Origin: Poa pratensis
Lineage: Eukaryota > Streptophyta > Magnoliopsida > Poales > Poaceae
Reading direction: 5' to 3'
Length of the DNA stretch: 64,000 nucleotides
NCBI GenBank assembly: GCA_947311845.1
Contig: CAMZMU010000059.1
Coordinates: forward strand, 55,848,617-55,912,616
Part shown: piece by piece, positions 47,687-60,159 of the stretch
Layout of the letters: the number at the start of each line of letters is the position of its first letter
Numbering within the stretch: position 1 is the stretch's first letter
Notes under the pieces: model-generated
What the model saw: only the letters and a program-made list of their open reading frames with translations
The model's database searches: none
What the model was told of the DNA's origin: nothing
Position numbers and translations under genes: made by a program

Positions 47687-50283
47687 ATGACGATCTGTAG
47701 CTGTGAAGAGACTATCAATGAGTTTGAGATGCTAACGCGCGACGCTGCACGCGTGCAGCAGGATACACTGAAGAAGATCCTCGATGCGAATGCCGATGCT
47801 GAATATCTCAGGCGCTTTGGCCTTGACGGCAGGACTGATGCCGAGAGCTATAAATCTTGCATCCCGCTCTGTGTGCACAGCGATGTTGAGCCTTTTATCC
47901 AGAGGGTTGCCAATGGTGATAGCACACCAGTGCTCACTGGGAAGCGCATCACCTCCTTCTCCCTCAGGTACTTATTGCCTTCAAGTGTATTGTCTTTTTG
48001 TTCTTTGCAAGTAGATGTTTGTAATCTGTTTTTCGTTCTTTTATGCAGTTCTGGTACAACACAGGGAAAGCCTAAGTACATTCCGTTTAATGACGAACTG
48101 CTTGAGAACACACTTCAAATATTCCGGACTTCTTACGCATTTAGGAACCGGTAAGGAGCTCCACTTTTTTAAGCATCCTCAAGTATAACTAGTACTTCTG
48201 ATTTTACAACTGATCTTACTGATCAAGTCCAACATATACTCTTGTTGTTTATATATTACTGTGATGCCTGTGATTGAAGTGTTGCTTGGTTTCTGAATTT
48301 CTGCAATGCATTCCAGATTTTTAGAATAACATTATTTTGTTTAATTACAGTGAATATCCTATCGGCAAAGGAAAATCCTTGCAGTTTGTTTATGGCAGCA
48401 AGCAAGTCTCAACAGAAGGTGGCATCCTTGCTACAACTGCAACAACAAACCTGTACCGTAGTCAACGCTACAAGGAAGGGATGAAGAATATCCAGTCTCA
48501 GGGCTGCAGCCCCGATGAAGTAGTCTTTGGCCCTGACTTCCACCAGTCCTTATATTGTCACTTACTCTGTGGGTTGATATACTCGGACGAGGTCCATTTT
48601 GTGTTCTCAACATTTGCTCACAGCCTAGTGCATGCATTTCAAACATTGGAGGAGGTTTGGGAGGACCTCTGTGCTGATATAAGAGATGGTGTTCTCTCTG
48701 ACAAAATCACAGCACCATCAATCCGTGAAGCTGTTTCAAAAATTCTGACGCCAAACCCTGAGCTTGCTGACTCGATCTACAAAAAGTGTATGGGATTGAG
48801 CAATTGGTATGGTGTGATCCCAGCACTGTGGCCAAAGGCAAAATACCTGTATGGCATCATGACAGGGTCCATGGAGCCTTATCTGAAGAAATTGAGGCAT
48901 TATGCTGGGCACTTGCCACTGATAAGTGCTGACTATGGTGCATCCGAAGGATGGGTTGGCTCTAACATTGACCCCACTGTGCCACCTGAACAGGTGACAT
49001 ATGCTGTTCTGCCGCACACTGGTTATTTTGAGTTCATTCCGTTGGAGAAACCAACAGGGGAGGAGACGGAGAGCAGCGCATCTATTCATTACATAGAGTC
49101 AGAGCCGGTTGGCTTAACCGAAGTCGAGGTTGGCAAACTATATGAAGTTGTTCTAACTACCTTTGCAGGTACATTCTTTCTCCTAGCTATTTTTTCTGAT
49201 CCTTAGATTAATAGTGGGGTAAATAGCTTAGGACAACCATACAAATTTTCCTCATCTGTTATATTTTAGCTGTTGTCAACTGAGTCAGATATCTCATCTT
49301 GTAACAATCATCAGAAGTCCCTATTAGTTCTTGTAGTATATATATAACTAAATGGCTATTCATGTACCTAAAAGCTGGAGCATTTGTAGCACAGAAAACG
49401 AAAATCGCAGTAGTGCGTATACATCAAGGTTGTGTATGTTGCCAATGTTTTCTGGTCCGCTCTGTATAAGCAAGCCTGTGGTGCCTAATCTTTAATTGTA
49501 TCAGCTGTACCAGACTTGCAAATCACATCGCCATCATTAATTAGTTCAGCTAGTACATATCTGTCACAAGCAACTTCAGACATTCTTGCACAGGAAATTG
49601 TAAACCTTAGATGCAAAAATTTGAGTAGTCTTCTTTTGTGGCATATAATTTACTTATTAAGTTACTGCAGAAAAAAATCATTATGTCTGAATAGTATTAC
49701 TCTATTACAACCCCTTTTTGGCTATATATATTTTGTAGGCCTATACCGTTACAGGCTTGGAGACGTTGTGAAGATAGCTGGCTTCCACAACTCAACACCC
49801 GAGCTCCAGTTCATCTGCCGCAGAAGCCTAGTTCTGAGCATCAACATCGACAAGAACACCGAGAAAGACCTGCAGCTAGCGGTCGAGGAGGCGGCAAAGC
49901 TCCTGGAAGGGGAGAAGCTTGAAATTGTGGATTTCACAAGCCACGTGGAGAAGTCATCCGACCCGGCCCGCTACGTGGTGTTCTGGGAGCTGAGCTCCGA
50001 GACCAGCGACGAGGTCCTAAGCGGCTGCGCAAACGCGTTGGACCTGGCCTTCGTCGACGCGGGCTACATGGGGTCGAGGAAGATCAAGACCATCGGCCCC
50101 CTCGAGCTCCGGATCCTCAGGAAGGGGACCTTCAGGGAGATCCTGGTTCACTTCCTGAACCTCGGCTGCGCGGTGAGCCAGTTCAAGACGCCCCGGTTCG
50201 TGAGCCCGTCCAACGGCAAGGTGCTGCAGATACTGAACAGGAACGTCACCCAGAGCTACTTCAGTACTGCCTATGGGCTATGA
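47687..50283 (+). CDS. JAR1: Jasmonoyl-amino acid synthetase, GH3 family (JAR1/GH3.5-like)
   Basis: Four exons, 47687-47967, 48049-48150, 48351-49168 and 49739-50283, with GT-AG introns, total 1746 nt, 581 aa. I recall the rice JAR1 (GH3.5) protein having the same length and nearly the same start (MTICSCEETINEFEMLTRDA) and end (FSTAYG + aromatic or leucine). ATP/adenylate-forming motifs are present: SSGTTQGK (94-101), YGASEGWVG (323-331) and YRYRLGD (403-409). By family it adenylates jasmonate in the cytoplasm and conjugates it to isoleucine, making the active hormone JA-Ile. Substrate is inferred from similarity to JAR1. The frame is intact and all expected blocks are present. The upstream region is unusual for its repeated modules and duplicated promoter block. 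Confidence 0.95.
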
Positions 50284-50949
50284 CAGGAGCAAGAAACTGC
50301 TGGTAGTAGCTGTATGTAATTACCTTTTTTTTTCTTTCTCTTCTGCTCTTCGACGAAAGAAATGTTCTCCTCTCTTGAATAATGTTTTCTTTCTTGTTTA
50401 AGTGATGACTAGAATATATGAAAAATGCCTTTTGCGCTCGTAACTGCCAGGGTCGTAACTCGTAACTACAGGGGTGAAACGGCGTTCACGGTTCACGAGG
50501 GCCCTTCTTTACCTGCAGGTGGCATCCTATATACGAATATTCCTGTGCTGCAATCCCAGTTCCACAAATGTAGCCGTTGCTCCCCGCAAAAAAAAAGATG
50601 TAGCCGTTGCTTTCCCCAAGCTTTGTCATCCATGATATGCCCAACTGGGAGTGGGAGGTGTGGTATTTGTTGAGGAAGAAGAAGATACATTGGCAGCAAC
50701 TACGGCATGGAGAGAGGATGGATCTACTGAAATAAAAGAAGGGGAGGCCGTGTTTCCAAGGTTGCAGCTGTTACCACGCTTTAAGAGGCCTGGAGAGGGC
50801 CTCAAACCTTCCTCAAGCGAGAAAGCTACGTGCACAATATTTTCCAAACCTGAGGCGTGTTGAGGAGCTGGGCAGTCTGCAATAGGTGTTTCTGACTGAT
50901 GATATATCATGTTTCCTGTAGAAGATGCATTTTGCGCCATCGCCCACGG
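50284..50949. other. GH3 3' region and spacer
   Basis: Should contain the 3' UTR. A short direct repeat (GATGTAGCCGTTGCT-like, about 50568 and 50595) surrounds an A9 run. No gene is recognised. Confidence 0.45.
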
Positions 50950-50965
50950 ATATAATCCTGTAGAT

Positions 50966-50980
50966 TTTTTTTTGAGAAAA
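50966..50980 (-). mobile_element. Tail-only micro-insertion with 15-bp target duplication
   Basis: T8GAGAAAA lies between perfect direct repeats TATAATCCTGTAGAT (50951-50965 and 50981-50995). The insert reads CTC-A8 on the minus strand, the end seen on grass LINE tails, so it may be an extreme 5'-truncated retroposition. Confidence 0.65.
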
Positions 50981-51080
50981 TATAATCCTGTAGATGCCCA
51001 TGTTATGGTCTGTATAAGCCCTGGTGGGTCTGTAGAAGGCTTATTGGGTCCATGTTGGGGTCTGTACAAGCCCTCAGAAG

Positions 51081-51363
51081 TCATTGAAGTTATGAACAAT
51101 GGCGGCAACACTTACGGGCCAGCTGCAGCCATCTTCGAAGATTGTATTTTATTTTCTCGGGAGTTCATAGATGTCATTTTCGAGCATTGTCCTAGGGAGG
51201 CGAATATGGCGGCGGATATGCTAGCTAGTAGAACAACTGGACCTATTTCCGACTGTTTGGAAAGATAATCCCCCTGATTTTCTAGTTGATGTAATTTCAA
51301 ACGATGTATCTGTGTTACCAACATCAATATAAATCGCCATGATGGCTTTCCCTCAAAAAAAAA
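51081..51363 (+). pseudogene. 3' end of a LINE-type retrotransposon (RNase H-like remnant)
   Basis: Reads a frame with FEHCPREANMAADMLAS, the motif of the RNase H-like domain found at the C-terminus of plant non-LTR elements, to a stop at 51268. A 3' UTR with AATATAAAT and a CTC-A9 tail ends near 51363. The upstream endonuclease and reverse transcriptase are missing, consistent with 5' truncation. Confidence 0.6.
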
Positions 51364-51611
51364 GGAGGAGATAGATTCGGGTTGGATTCAGATCCCAAAA
51401 CGAGGAGGAGCTTTTTGAGATGAGTAATAGCTCCTCCTTATTGTTATTTTAGGGAAGCTCCTCCTTATTGCTAGTACCTGTCGATCGAACACCTCGACAG
51501 GGAGGGCGGCGTAACTAACCGGGAAGAAGCAAGAAGGAGTATTTGAGTTCTCCCGTACACACAAGTAGGAGGATTTGAGTTCATCGAATAATTAAGGTGA
51601 ATTAATTGGAG

Positions 51612-54156
51612 ATGAATAACATCTCGGCGCGAGCACTGCGTGGGATATATTTCAAGACGAGGAGGAGCCTCAATGTAAGTGTTTTTTATTTTCATAGATG
51701 CTAAATCTACTACTCTTTTCAACATGTCTTCGTGTGTGTCCATGATACCTTTATTTCTTTACAAGAATGCCACGCAGAACACCGCAGTTCGCCATGGACG
51801 AGATAGGCTCAGTGAACTGCCCGACGACATCCTACTCAACATCTTTGAGCGGGTGGACACCCTGGATGCCTTGAGAACCTGCATCCTCTGCAAGCGATTG
51901 CTGCGGCTCCCGGCCATGCTCTCACAATTCGACATAAACATTTTGTCCCTCATGCTTCACCATGACACAGCGTCACATGGCTTTGACACTGGCCACATTA
52001 CTCGGTACAACAATGCCCTGGCCGGTGTCACCAAGAAGATCCTACGTGCGAAGAGTCTAGAGAACCCCATCATCCACGAGTTGGGAGTCACATGCTATTT
52101 CATGCCTGATGAGTGCCTCCCCATCACCAGAGCTATTGCTAGCATCATGGCGACCCACGAGGTCCGTGACGCTGAGATTTCTTTCCTACTAGAGAAACCC
52201 GATAGCAAACGCACTCCTGATGATCTTGTGTGCTATGCAAAGCGGTTCAATACTTGTCTTGCTAATTGTCCAGCTGCATTCGCTGGCCTCACGCGCCTCT
52301 GTCTACACAGCATGAAGTTTGATGGCATGGACATCCCCAACATAATCAACACCTGCAAGCGGTTGGAACAACTGTGCCTCACATACTGTGACGCAGGGCC
52401 CCATTCTGTACTGTTGGTAGAACATGATCAACTTGTTGAGCTCATCATCCCAAGATTGACAGATTGTTCTTCTACAAGAGCCAAGTACCGATAAACAAGT
52501 GTGGAAGTTCTAAAAACCAGTGACGTATCTCCCCGTCCAAATCATTCCTCCCGCTGGAACCTCACGATCGTCTTCTTCTTCCTTCGCTCGGAAAAAGAAT
52601 GAGGCAGCTAGCTATGGGCCGGGCCCTTCTATCTCGACCAATGTTTTAGGCGAAGCTCTTGTTTCCTTTTCCGCGTGGCTTACGGCTTTGGACGGATTAC
52701 CGAAAAAAATAAACTAGACTTCAATCTTGTAAATCCTAGTTCCCCAACCAGCTTTCTCCCGAGAAAGCCTTCCTGAGATTCAAAGAAAAAAGAGTGTGGC
52801 CAATTTGAGACAGTCCATCTTAGTCGTGTACCAAAACTTGAATGTGTGCGTCGTGTTGGTTGGTTGTCCCCAGAACCCTGTCTTTTGGTTATGTCCCGCA
52901 GCTTTCAATGCTGAATCTCACACAAATAGGTTCTAGTTACATCAAGAATCTTCAGTTAAGTCGGCTCCTTGCTAATGTCCCCTCGATAAGCGGCGTGCAT
53001 CTGGATTTTAAAAGTGAAAAGGTACTCACTCATTACTACCTAATACATGTGATGCTTATAATGGTATTTATAGATGTCGAGGATGTTTATTTGTGGCTTA
53101 TTAATTTGTTTTGTGCTTACCAGATTTGGGTTGTACCAGAATGCCCTAAACTGCTTACCCATGTGCTTCGCAAACTAGAGATTGTGAATCTAGATAATCT
53201 TCCTGAAGGATGTGATATCGCTTGGACCATGTTTATTCTTGAAGCTGCTCCCTCCCTAAGAGAGCTATGTATCACGGTGTGGGATCATTGGTGCAAAATG
53301 GTAAAAGATCAAGATGATCGAAGGAAATTTGGATTATGTGAAAAAGCAAACATGGATTGGCAATCATCTGTATCCGGTTTCAGGCACAATAATCTACTCA
53401 AGCTCTCTGTTTAAAATAGCGGGCTATTGTGTTTAGCGCCGACAATTTTGGAAGCTACGAAAGGCTATAGCCGGGCTATAGCGCAGCTATGCCCTTATAG
53501 CCGTTTTACAAAATAATGGAAAGAAACAATATTTGAACAACATATATTTGTATATATATCAATAATTCACAGATGCATAACATATTAACATAGTCACATA
53601 ATAGATATGACCAACCAGAAGTTCCGAACATGGTTCTGTCCACATATTACAATATTAAGTGGCACAATTCGGAACATAGTTCTGTCCAATATTAGCATAT
53701 TACAAATTTGGCCCGAGCGGGACAAATTTTGGTCCAAATTTTTTGAATCCCCTGAGCAGGAATATAGCGGCTACGGGGCTAAATTGGGGCTAAATTATTT
53801 TAGCCGGGCTATTAGCGGCTATTACCTTTTTAGCCTACGAAGGCCTTATCTATAGCGCGGACCCTCTCGCAAGGCTATAGCAGCCGGGTGATAGCCGGCT
53901 ATTTAAAACAGAGCTCAAGCTTACCATCCACGGTTTCCAACCCAATGAGAACATGGTGCGATACGTTAGGCGCGTCATAGAAGTTGCCGTTAACATGGGG
54001 GTGATATCTCTGTACGACCAGAAGGCGTGTGAGCGCTGTGATCCCAAGATCAAGGTTTTCCCTTCTGCGTATCCGACAACCATCGAGGAGAAGGATATGT
54101 TGAGGGTGGAGATTACCAAGGGGTTGGCGATGGCTTCGACTCACTTCAAGTCCTAA
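51612..54156 (+). pseudogene. F-box/LRR-type protein gene, disrupted
   Basis: A probable first exon (51612-51674, MNNISARALRG) joins at an intron (51675-51765) to an F-box exon reading RLSELPDDILLNIFERVDTL, the SKP1-binding F-box of SCF ubiquitin ligases. Leucine-rich segments and a C-terminal domain follow, as in the large cereal F-box family. Another intron is at 53022-53123. Three lesions are seen: about 340 bp of unrelated sequence at about 52450-52788, a frameshift near 52868-52880 (after WLSPE), and a 509-bp hAT-like insertion at 53405-53913 that adds stops. After it the frame resumes (TIHGFQPNENMVRYVRRV) to a stop at 54156. The gene cannot make the full protein; a truncated F-box protein to 52494 is conceivable. 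Confidence 0.85.
53405..53913. mobile_element. hAT-like non-autonomous element in the F-box gene
   Basis: A 509-bp element with near-perfect terminal inverted repeats (CTCTGTTTAAAATAGC and, on the other strand, CTCTGTTTTAAATAGCC) and a perfect 8-bp target duplication CTCAAGCT (53397-53404 and 53914-53921). Removing one target copy and the element restores a continuous reading frame across the site, which confirms the edges. The interior contains many GCTATAGC/AGCCGGGCTAT motifs and no transposase. Confidence 0.9.
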
Positions 54157-54618
54157 TAATTTAGAATAAGAAGCATGTTATTTAGATTCGTGGGAAGAGT
54201 TAGTTTCATAATAATATATGTTTTTGTTTCACCTTTAAGTGGTTGTAAACCAAATGGCTGATGTAGTTTCTTGAAAAAGATAATGACTAATATACTTTGG
54301 TGTTGTGCTTTACACTCAGTATATGTAAGTCTAGGATGTAGAAACACAATGACAAATGGCTAGCGGTTGAAGGAAAATGCACGGGCCCGGCTATAGCTAC
54401 AAGTGTGTCCTGGCTGGATGAGCGCGGCCGGCCACGGGCCATCTGCATCCGTCTTGAGCTAGCTGAGGAAAAAATATCGAGCAGAGTACTCTCTATCTCC
54501 GTCTTAACCCTTGGGTGTTTTTTGCAGTCCCTTCCCATCCTTTCTACGATTGATCTCGCTGGCTAGGACAGCGTGGGCAGGCACTAGAAAGACGAAGGGG
54601 AATTAGAGACGATTAACC
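54157..54618. other. Spacer without a recognisable gene
   Basis: 3' region of the F-box pseudogene and intergenic sequence. Nothing further is recognised. Confidence 0.5.
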
Positions 54619-55550
54619 ATGGCGTACAACCAAACTGTCGATGAAGGTGTCGTGGAAGCCCTAGGGGACGCAGGACGGCAGATGCATGCTGTCTTCGAGT
54701 CGCATGTTAGGGGAGTTGACGACGAGGAGCTCCGAGGTACTGGCGGACGAAGGAGAGCACGTAACCGTCGCCCTCGGCGCCGTGGCGGGCGTGCTCGCCC
54801 TACATGGGCATGAAACATGTCTCAAACCTTCCCTCCCTGGCGCACTCCCTGGCTCCAGCGGCAAGCCGCGTGATCTCCTTCCCGGCCATGCGCTCGGGCG
54901 GCAGTCACGACGGAGCTTCTCGGCCGAACATCCAGAGTGTTGTCGCATGGAACACGGTGATCGCGTGATGTTACAGCCCGTTCTGCTCGACGACGCCACG
55001 GATTTTGCGGAGCACGTGTCGAGGACGGGACGACATAGCCGACCATGGAGTTTTCGGTTCGCACGGAAGGTGTTTGACGAAATGGAGCACGAGAATGAGG
55101 AGCTCGTACATGTCCTATAGGATGGCGTCCCGCTCCACAATGATCACACCCTCTACTTGTTGGATGAGCACCAGCAAGAAGGCCTTGAGCTCCTGCTCGG
55201 CTGCAGCACGTACGCGCGGCACCATCACTGGCACAATGCAAGTGCAAGGAGGTCGTCCTTCGAGCAGCGTGGCGAGTTCGTGCTGCAGGGTCCCGAGGTC
55301 GTGCCTGCTTTTTCTCAATGCTGCACTACTGGTGGTGATTGTGCTGGTGCGGATGGATGTGATTGTGGCCGTGTGGTGCGTGCGGCGGAAAACGGCGAAC
55401 CGTCGGCTGCGCATCATGGGACGGCCACAGCATCAGTGCACACCACGAATGGGGCTCGAAGGCATTGTGCAGCTATCGTCCAACGTCCCTGCGGCGAGAC
55501 TAATGGGGGAAACGAACGGAAGGTCACGTCAGCAACATAAAAATATGTAG
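54619..55550 (+). pseudogene. Unrecognised degenerate coding-like region
   Basis: An ATG at 54619 starts MAYNQTVDEGVVEALGDAGR, and the sense then continues in other frames (LADEGEHVTVALGAVAGVLA, later FDEMEHENEELVHVL and DGVPLHNDHTLYLLDEH). A hydrophobic, membrane-like stretch (LLVVIVLVRMDVIVAVW) follows near 55320-55370. The GC-rich composition and acidic helical segments suggest a decayed gene, but I cannot name the family. Stops and frame changes indicate it is not functional as read. Confidence 0.35.
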
Positions 55551-56898
55551 GGTTGTTTTCACAAAGTTTCAATGCCACATATCTGCCTAAGAACGGTTTG
55601 GACGACTCTTACACGGTATCACAAGTTTTTGTACTAGCTGGCCCAATTTGCAAGTTGTTGTATGATTTTGCACATCCTAGACAAGTTTGTGTATGCGCAG
55701 TGTTATTAACTCTAAAAAGAACTCTAGCGCATACTGAAAAACACCCCATAGTATACTGTAAAAAGAACGATATTTAACTGTACAAAGGGAAAAATTATGC
55801 TCTACTAGATGTTGTAAACGCCGTACTGTTTTCAGTATACTAAAAAAACAATACATCGTAGAGAAAATTTACGGTACGAGTGACAATTTTCCGTGTGGAA
55901 TGAAACCAAGAAATCGTGAGGGAAATTTTAACCCATGCATCCTCAGCTTGCCGAGAAGCTCCCACGCCTCCCTTCCATGGGCAACGTACTGGCGCAGGAG
56001 CCCATGGAGTTCCCCATCGAAACATGCACCATGGTCGGCGTCCGCGTCCTCCTTGGGGACACCCGCGACGCCGGCGGTAGGAATGGGAGGAGCATGGCAG
56101 GCGAACTGGGACTTGCCGCGGCTGCTTTGGGACTAGCGCCGGTTGTGGAGAAGGTGGCACAGGACGCTGGGTGGGCATCACGGTTGGGTGGGATTGAGAA
56201 ACCTTGCATATATATTTGGTGGTCAAATTCATGTATAAGAAAGAACCGTGCAAAAATACAACACATCTTACATTTGGGATTGAGGAGGTATGTTGTTAGA
56301 ATTTGCACTAAACTGTTTCCATAAATAACGCAAATTATCCTGATTTGCCGGAAGAAAAGGAAAATAAAAATATATTCATTGTTGGTTTTAGAAACCTAGT
56401 CACGGATTTTAAGGCAGCTTGCTTCTTGTTTAGTGAGAAAATCTAGTTCCCAACGTTATTCACACTTGCTTCCAATGCAGCCGCAATTTGCTTGGATAAA
56501 TTATCTTCTACTACGAATGTTAGAACACTTTGTTTCATGTGATTTTTTTTATATAATTATATATCCATCAACCGGGGATTTTGCTTCTATCAAATTTGCA
56601 TCCTATGTTGCAAATTTATGTTTCCATGGACCAGAGAATTTGCTTTGATCAAGAATGAATTTGCTTCATTTTGCAGCAAATGTATGTGTCAATCGACCAG
56701 GGAATATGCTTCTATCGTGAACAATATTTGCTTCAAATCACTATATTAACATTGCTTCACAAGCATCGCTATTTCGTTAAGTAGACAAGAAGAGCTGCTT
56801 CCGACCAAATAGGATATGCTTCCATCAAAGAGAAAATATATTCTACTTTTTGTGTTCCCTCTATTAGTGTATTTCCTGTATATGACTATGCGCTAAAC
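55551..56898. other. Intergenic DNA without a firm gene
   Basis: A GC-richer patch near 55935-56190 carries an open frame on the plus strand (starting MHPQLAEKLPRLPSMGNVLA) with no recognised domain. The rest is AT-rich. Confidence 0.4.
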
Positions 56899-57042
56899 AA
56901 ACTTTTCGGCTATGTGTATCATAGTTATGCAGAGGTGAGGTGTATGCTTACGCCTCTTGAGTAATAAAGCAAACTTTTCGGCTGTGTGTATCATAGTTAT
57001 GCAGAGGTGGGGTGTATGCTCACGCCTCTTGAGTAATAAAGC
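56899..57042 (+). repeat. Two 72-bp tandem copies of a LINE-like 3' tail
   Basis: 56899-56970 and 56971-57042 are close copies. Each contains GTATCATAGTTATGCAGAGG, GGTGTATGCT and CTTGAGTAATAAAGC. This AATAAA-containing block resembles the LINE tail at 41241, so a retroposon 3' end has been tandemly duplicated. Confidence 0.8.
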
Positions 57043-58260
57043 ACACTTTATAAAAAATGCCCTAAGAAAAGAAAAATCTAGAGTAAGATGTCTTAAGGCC
57101 ATGCCCTAAAAATATTTTGTGTTTCCTCTATCACTATATTTTGCTAATTATGTTGTTTTTGAGTTTTACGTTCCTCACACCTACCACGTAATTTCATTGC
57201 ACTTTCTGCAAAAGGTTGTGGTCAACAGAGACAAGCTATAAGGTTATGTTTGTAGGTTGCATGACATCATGCATGTGCATGTAATAATACATTCGTAAAA
57301 CACAAATGTTAGGAAGAACAAAACGACATGAAGCCTGACAAGGTAGCAATGAAATGCCAAAATGTGCTGGTATGGTTTTTGGAAAGGATTTGATAGAAGC
57401 CTGGATCCACCACGCTCATTGATTGAGTGACAAGAAGAGATCGAGGCGTTGACTATGTTTAGAATTTCTATTCAATTCAAACATAGGATTTTTTCAATAA
57501 AATTTATAGAAACACGATTTAAAATATTTTTAGCGAAAGATAAAACTATCTGTTCTTACATATATAGTTTACATGAATTGTTCACGTGTATTGAAGAAAA
57601 TGTGAATGAAATTATAAATAATGTATACATGTGCAAAATATTTTATGTTACTTCTACAACAATGTTTGTACACATAAAAAATAGAGTTCATAGTCATCTA
57701 AAAATATATTCATATACATCAAATAATGAACATTTATTTGATAAAAGTTCGACACATTTAGAAACTACAAATCGAGCAAATATATAACAAAAATAATGTA
57801 AAAGAAGGAAATAAAATAATAGCACATTTGTTTTTTAAGTAATACTACATATTATACGGATTCAAGATAATAGCATATTTTTACTTCTCTTTTATGTTTC
57901 CATTTTTTTGTTTTTTCAATTTTTTATATTTACTAAAGATTTTGAAAAAAAATTCATGTCTGGAAAAAATTGTAAATTTGAAAATATTCACGGGTTCTTA
58001 AATAGTATGATCATGTATTAAATATTGTTAACAGATTCCAAAGAAAATGTTAACGTGGTTTGAAAAAAAATTACGCGTCCGAAAAAAGTATGTGCATGGC
58101 TTGAAAAAATATTAAAGGGGTTTGACTTGCAACAAAAAATTGTTATTTTTATTATGAAACTTGATACGGAGTATAATTTTTTTTTTGAGAAGTTAAGTCA
58201 CGAAAAACTTATATATAATTTTAAATACTTATTAAAATTAAATTGAATCAGTAATCAATA
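57043..58260. other. AT-rich DNA without a recognisable gene
   Basis: Low-complexity AT-rich sequence. An open frame at 57449-57787 has no recognisable motif and a composition expected by chance in AT-rich DNA. Confidence 0.5.
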
Positions 58261-59195
58261 CTTTTTACTGGGCCGCATGTGGTGCAGTCATGGAACATAC
58301 CCGGTGGGCTGTGGGCGGTGCTCCCCTAGCACACCCATAAAGTAGCAAATAGGAGCTCCCGAAATTTTGAAAGGAGTTAGGATGTGGAATGGGCCTTACC
58401 TCCGAAGAGAAAGCAAGCTCCGGCCTGTTGCTAATTGTGTCTGTACGGTTCGGCCTCTTTGGTCTTTTTCCTTTGAACTTCCATGGTCTGTTTCTGATAC
58501 GCCGACAATCGTCCACTTTTTCTTCTTCGTCGTCCTAACTAGCTTACCTCTGCATACTGAAGCTCACAGACTGGCCCGCATTGCTACCAGTCTAGACGTG
58601 GGTAGGCATATCTGGTTTTCTGCCCCAGCGGAGATGGGGATCCCGGAAAACATCTTGCCTCCGACGCACTAAGCTTCGGTCGTTCCTCTCAAAAAAAAAA
58701 AAAACCTCTGCATGCCGCACAAGAGCGCTGGAGCTCATCGGTCACCACCCTGTAAAACAAAACAAGTGAAAGAAACTCATCATGCTAAACCGGTCGTCTT
58801 GCTCTTTTTTTTTGTATCTGGGTTACATTGTCTAATGGTTCACATCCTTTTAACTACTGCCTGCAGCTAGTAGTAGTAGTTCGTCGGTGAGAATTTTGGT
58901 TAGCCAATCAATCATGGCCGGTGTATAGCTGTTTTTCTTATTCAGTGTCCAAACCCCAGACCGGACATTCAGTCCTGAGCTTCTGAACATGCACATCGGT
59001 GCCAGCTACTCCCTCGATCGGGCCGTGTTGACTGGAGAATATCCATGTGAGATCTGCAGCTTTTGGTGTGCAATATCCATTGGTAAAGCAAAGCTAAAGT
59101 TCGACTTTGGGGTTGGGCATGAACACGCCTACCGGGCCAAGAGAATCTCATGTGGCAATTGGCATCTGCCTCTTTCTCCGGTCCTGTCTGTGGTT
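58261..59195. other. Spacer with a poly(A) tail near 58690
   Basis: TTCCTCTC followed by A14 at about 58683-58704 suggests a retroposon 3' end on the plus strand. No protein domain is recognised. Confidence 0.4.
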
Positions 59196-59326
59196 GGACC
59201 ATGGTTAGGTGCTAACAGTACAACACTGCCACTGTTAGGTGCTCACTAATCGGATCAGCTTTCCGTTTGTTTCCTTCCTCCAAAGTTAGGTGCTCTTTCA
59301 CATGCTTAGCTGGTTGCTTGTCAGCC
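59196..59326 (+). repeat. Duplicated block, empty-site copy
   Basis: Shares GGACCATGGTTAGGTG, AACACTGCCACT, CCTCCAAAGTTA and CTCTTTCACATGCTTAGCTG, in order, with 60160-60268 plus 62347-62385. It lacks the Harbinger element and so shows the pre-insertion site (AAAGTTAGGTGCTCTTTC). Confidence 0.8.
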
Positions 59327-60159
59327 ATAGATAGCACATGCTTTCAGTCGATTCAGACAGAGGTGTTCCATCCAGATCATGATACAGCACTTCAGATTCT
59401 TGTCACCTTGATACTGTATTTCTCTTGGAGTACTGTTGTCATACACACAATTCTCATGTTTAGGCTCTTGTGTCAGTGGTGGCTGAAGACTAAAACGTCC
59501 TTGGACTTGTTTAATTTGTATCCTGGAGAAGACATCGATCGAACAACAAGGACATTGATCGAATACAGGCGGGATTAGCCCGACAAAGGCGTATTAGAAT
59601 AAGCTGCAAAGCAGAGAAGGACCACATGCGTGTTTAGGTCCCATATATTCGTTCTGCTTTTATGTTTCGTTGACAAAAAATGATTGCTTCGATTATACTT
59701 CTACTACTCACACAACTGATTATAGGTGTGTAGTGGTAGCCGGTATTGTTATTGAAGCTAGAGCTTAACTAATGCGTCGCCAACAGTAGCAACTAAAATG
59801 AGCCAATGAGGTTTACTTTACACATGATTGAACGCACTAACACACTGAAATCTCCTCGGCGAAGTGCATTGTTCTTGCTAAACATGGTGAAAGCAACGAC
59901 GCTAGGTGTCGCGGTCAGGACCGGCTGTTTGATGTTAGATTCTGTTTTATATCGTCGTTTAGAGTAATGGAAGTTAAGCTTAGAGGAAAAATATAATATT
60001 TGGAGAGAGGACATAAGTTTCCGTCCAGAAAGGACGTGAATATGAAATAAATAGAGCTATATAATTAGTTGTACCTTGGGGTGTTTTTAGATTGGAAATA
60101 ACTAAACCAACATATTTTTTTTGAATTTTCTTTCTCATACTATATTTTTGTTTCATGAT
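59327..60159. other. Spacer between the duplicated blocks
   Basis: No gene or complete repeat is seen. Confidence 0.5.

Noticed and set aside
51679..51765. Start of the F-box protein at the MFFIF methionine
   Set aside because: This stretch fits an intron with GT-AG ends. The preceding exon starting MNNISARALRG joins in phase. The true start remains unproved.
57449..57787. 112-aa open frame in AT-rich DNA
   Set aside because: No recognisable motif, and composition matches its non-coding surroundings.
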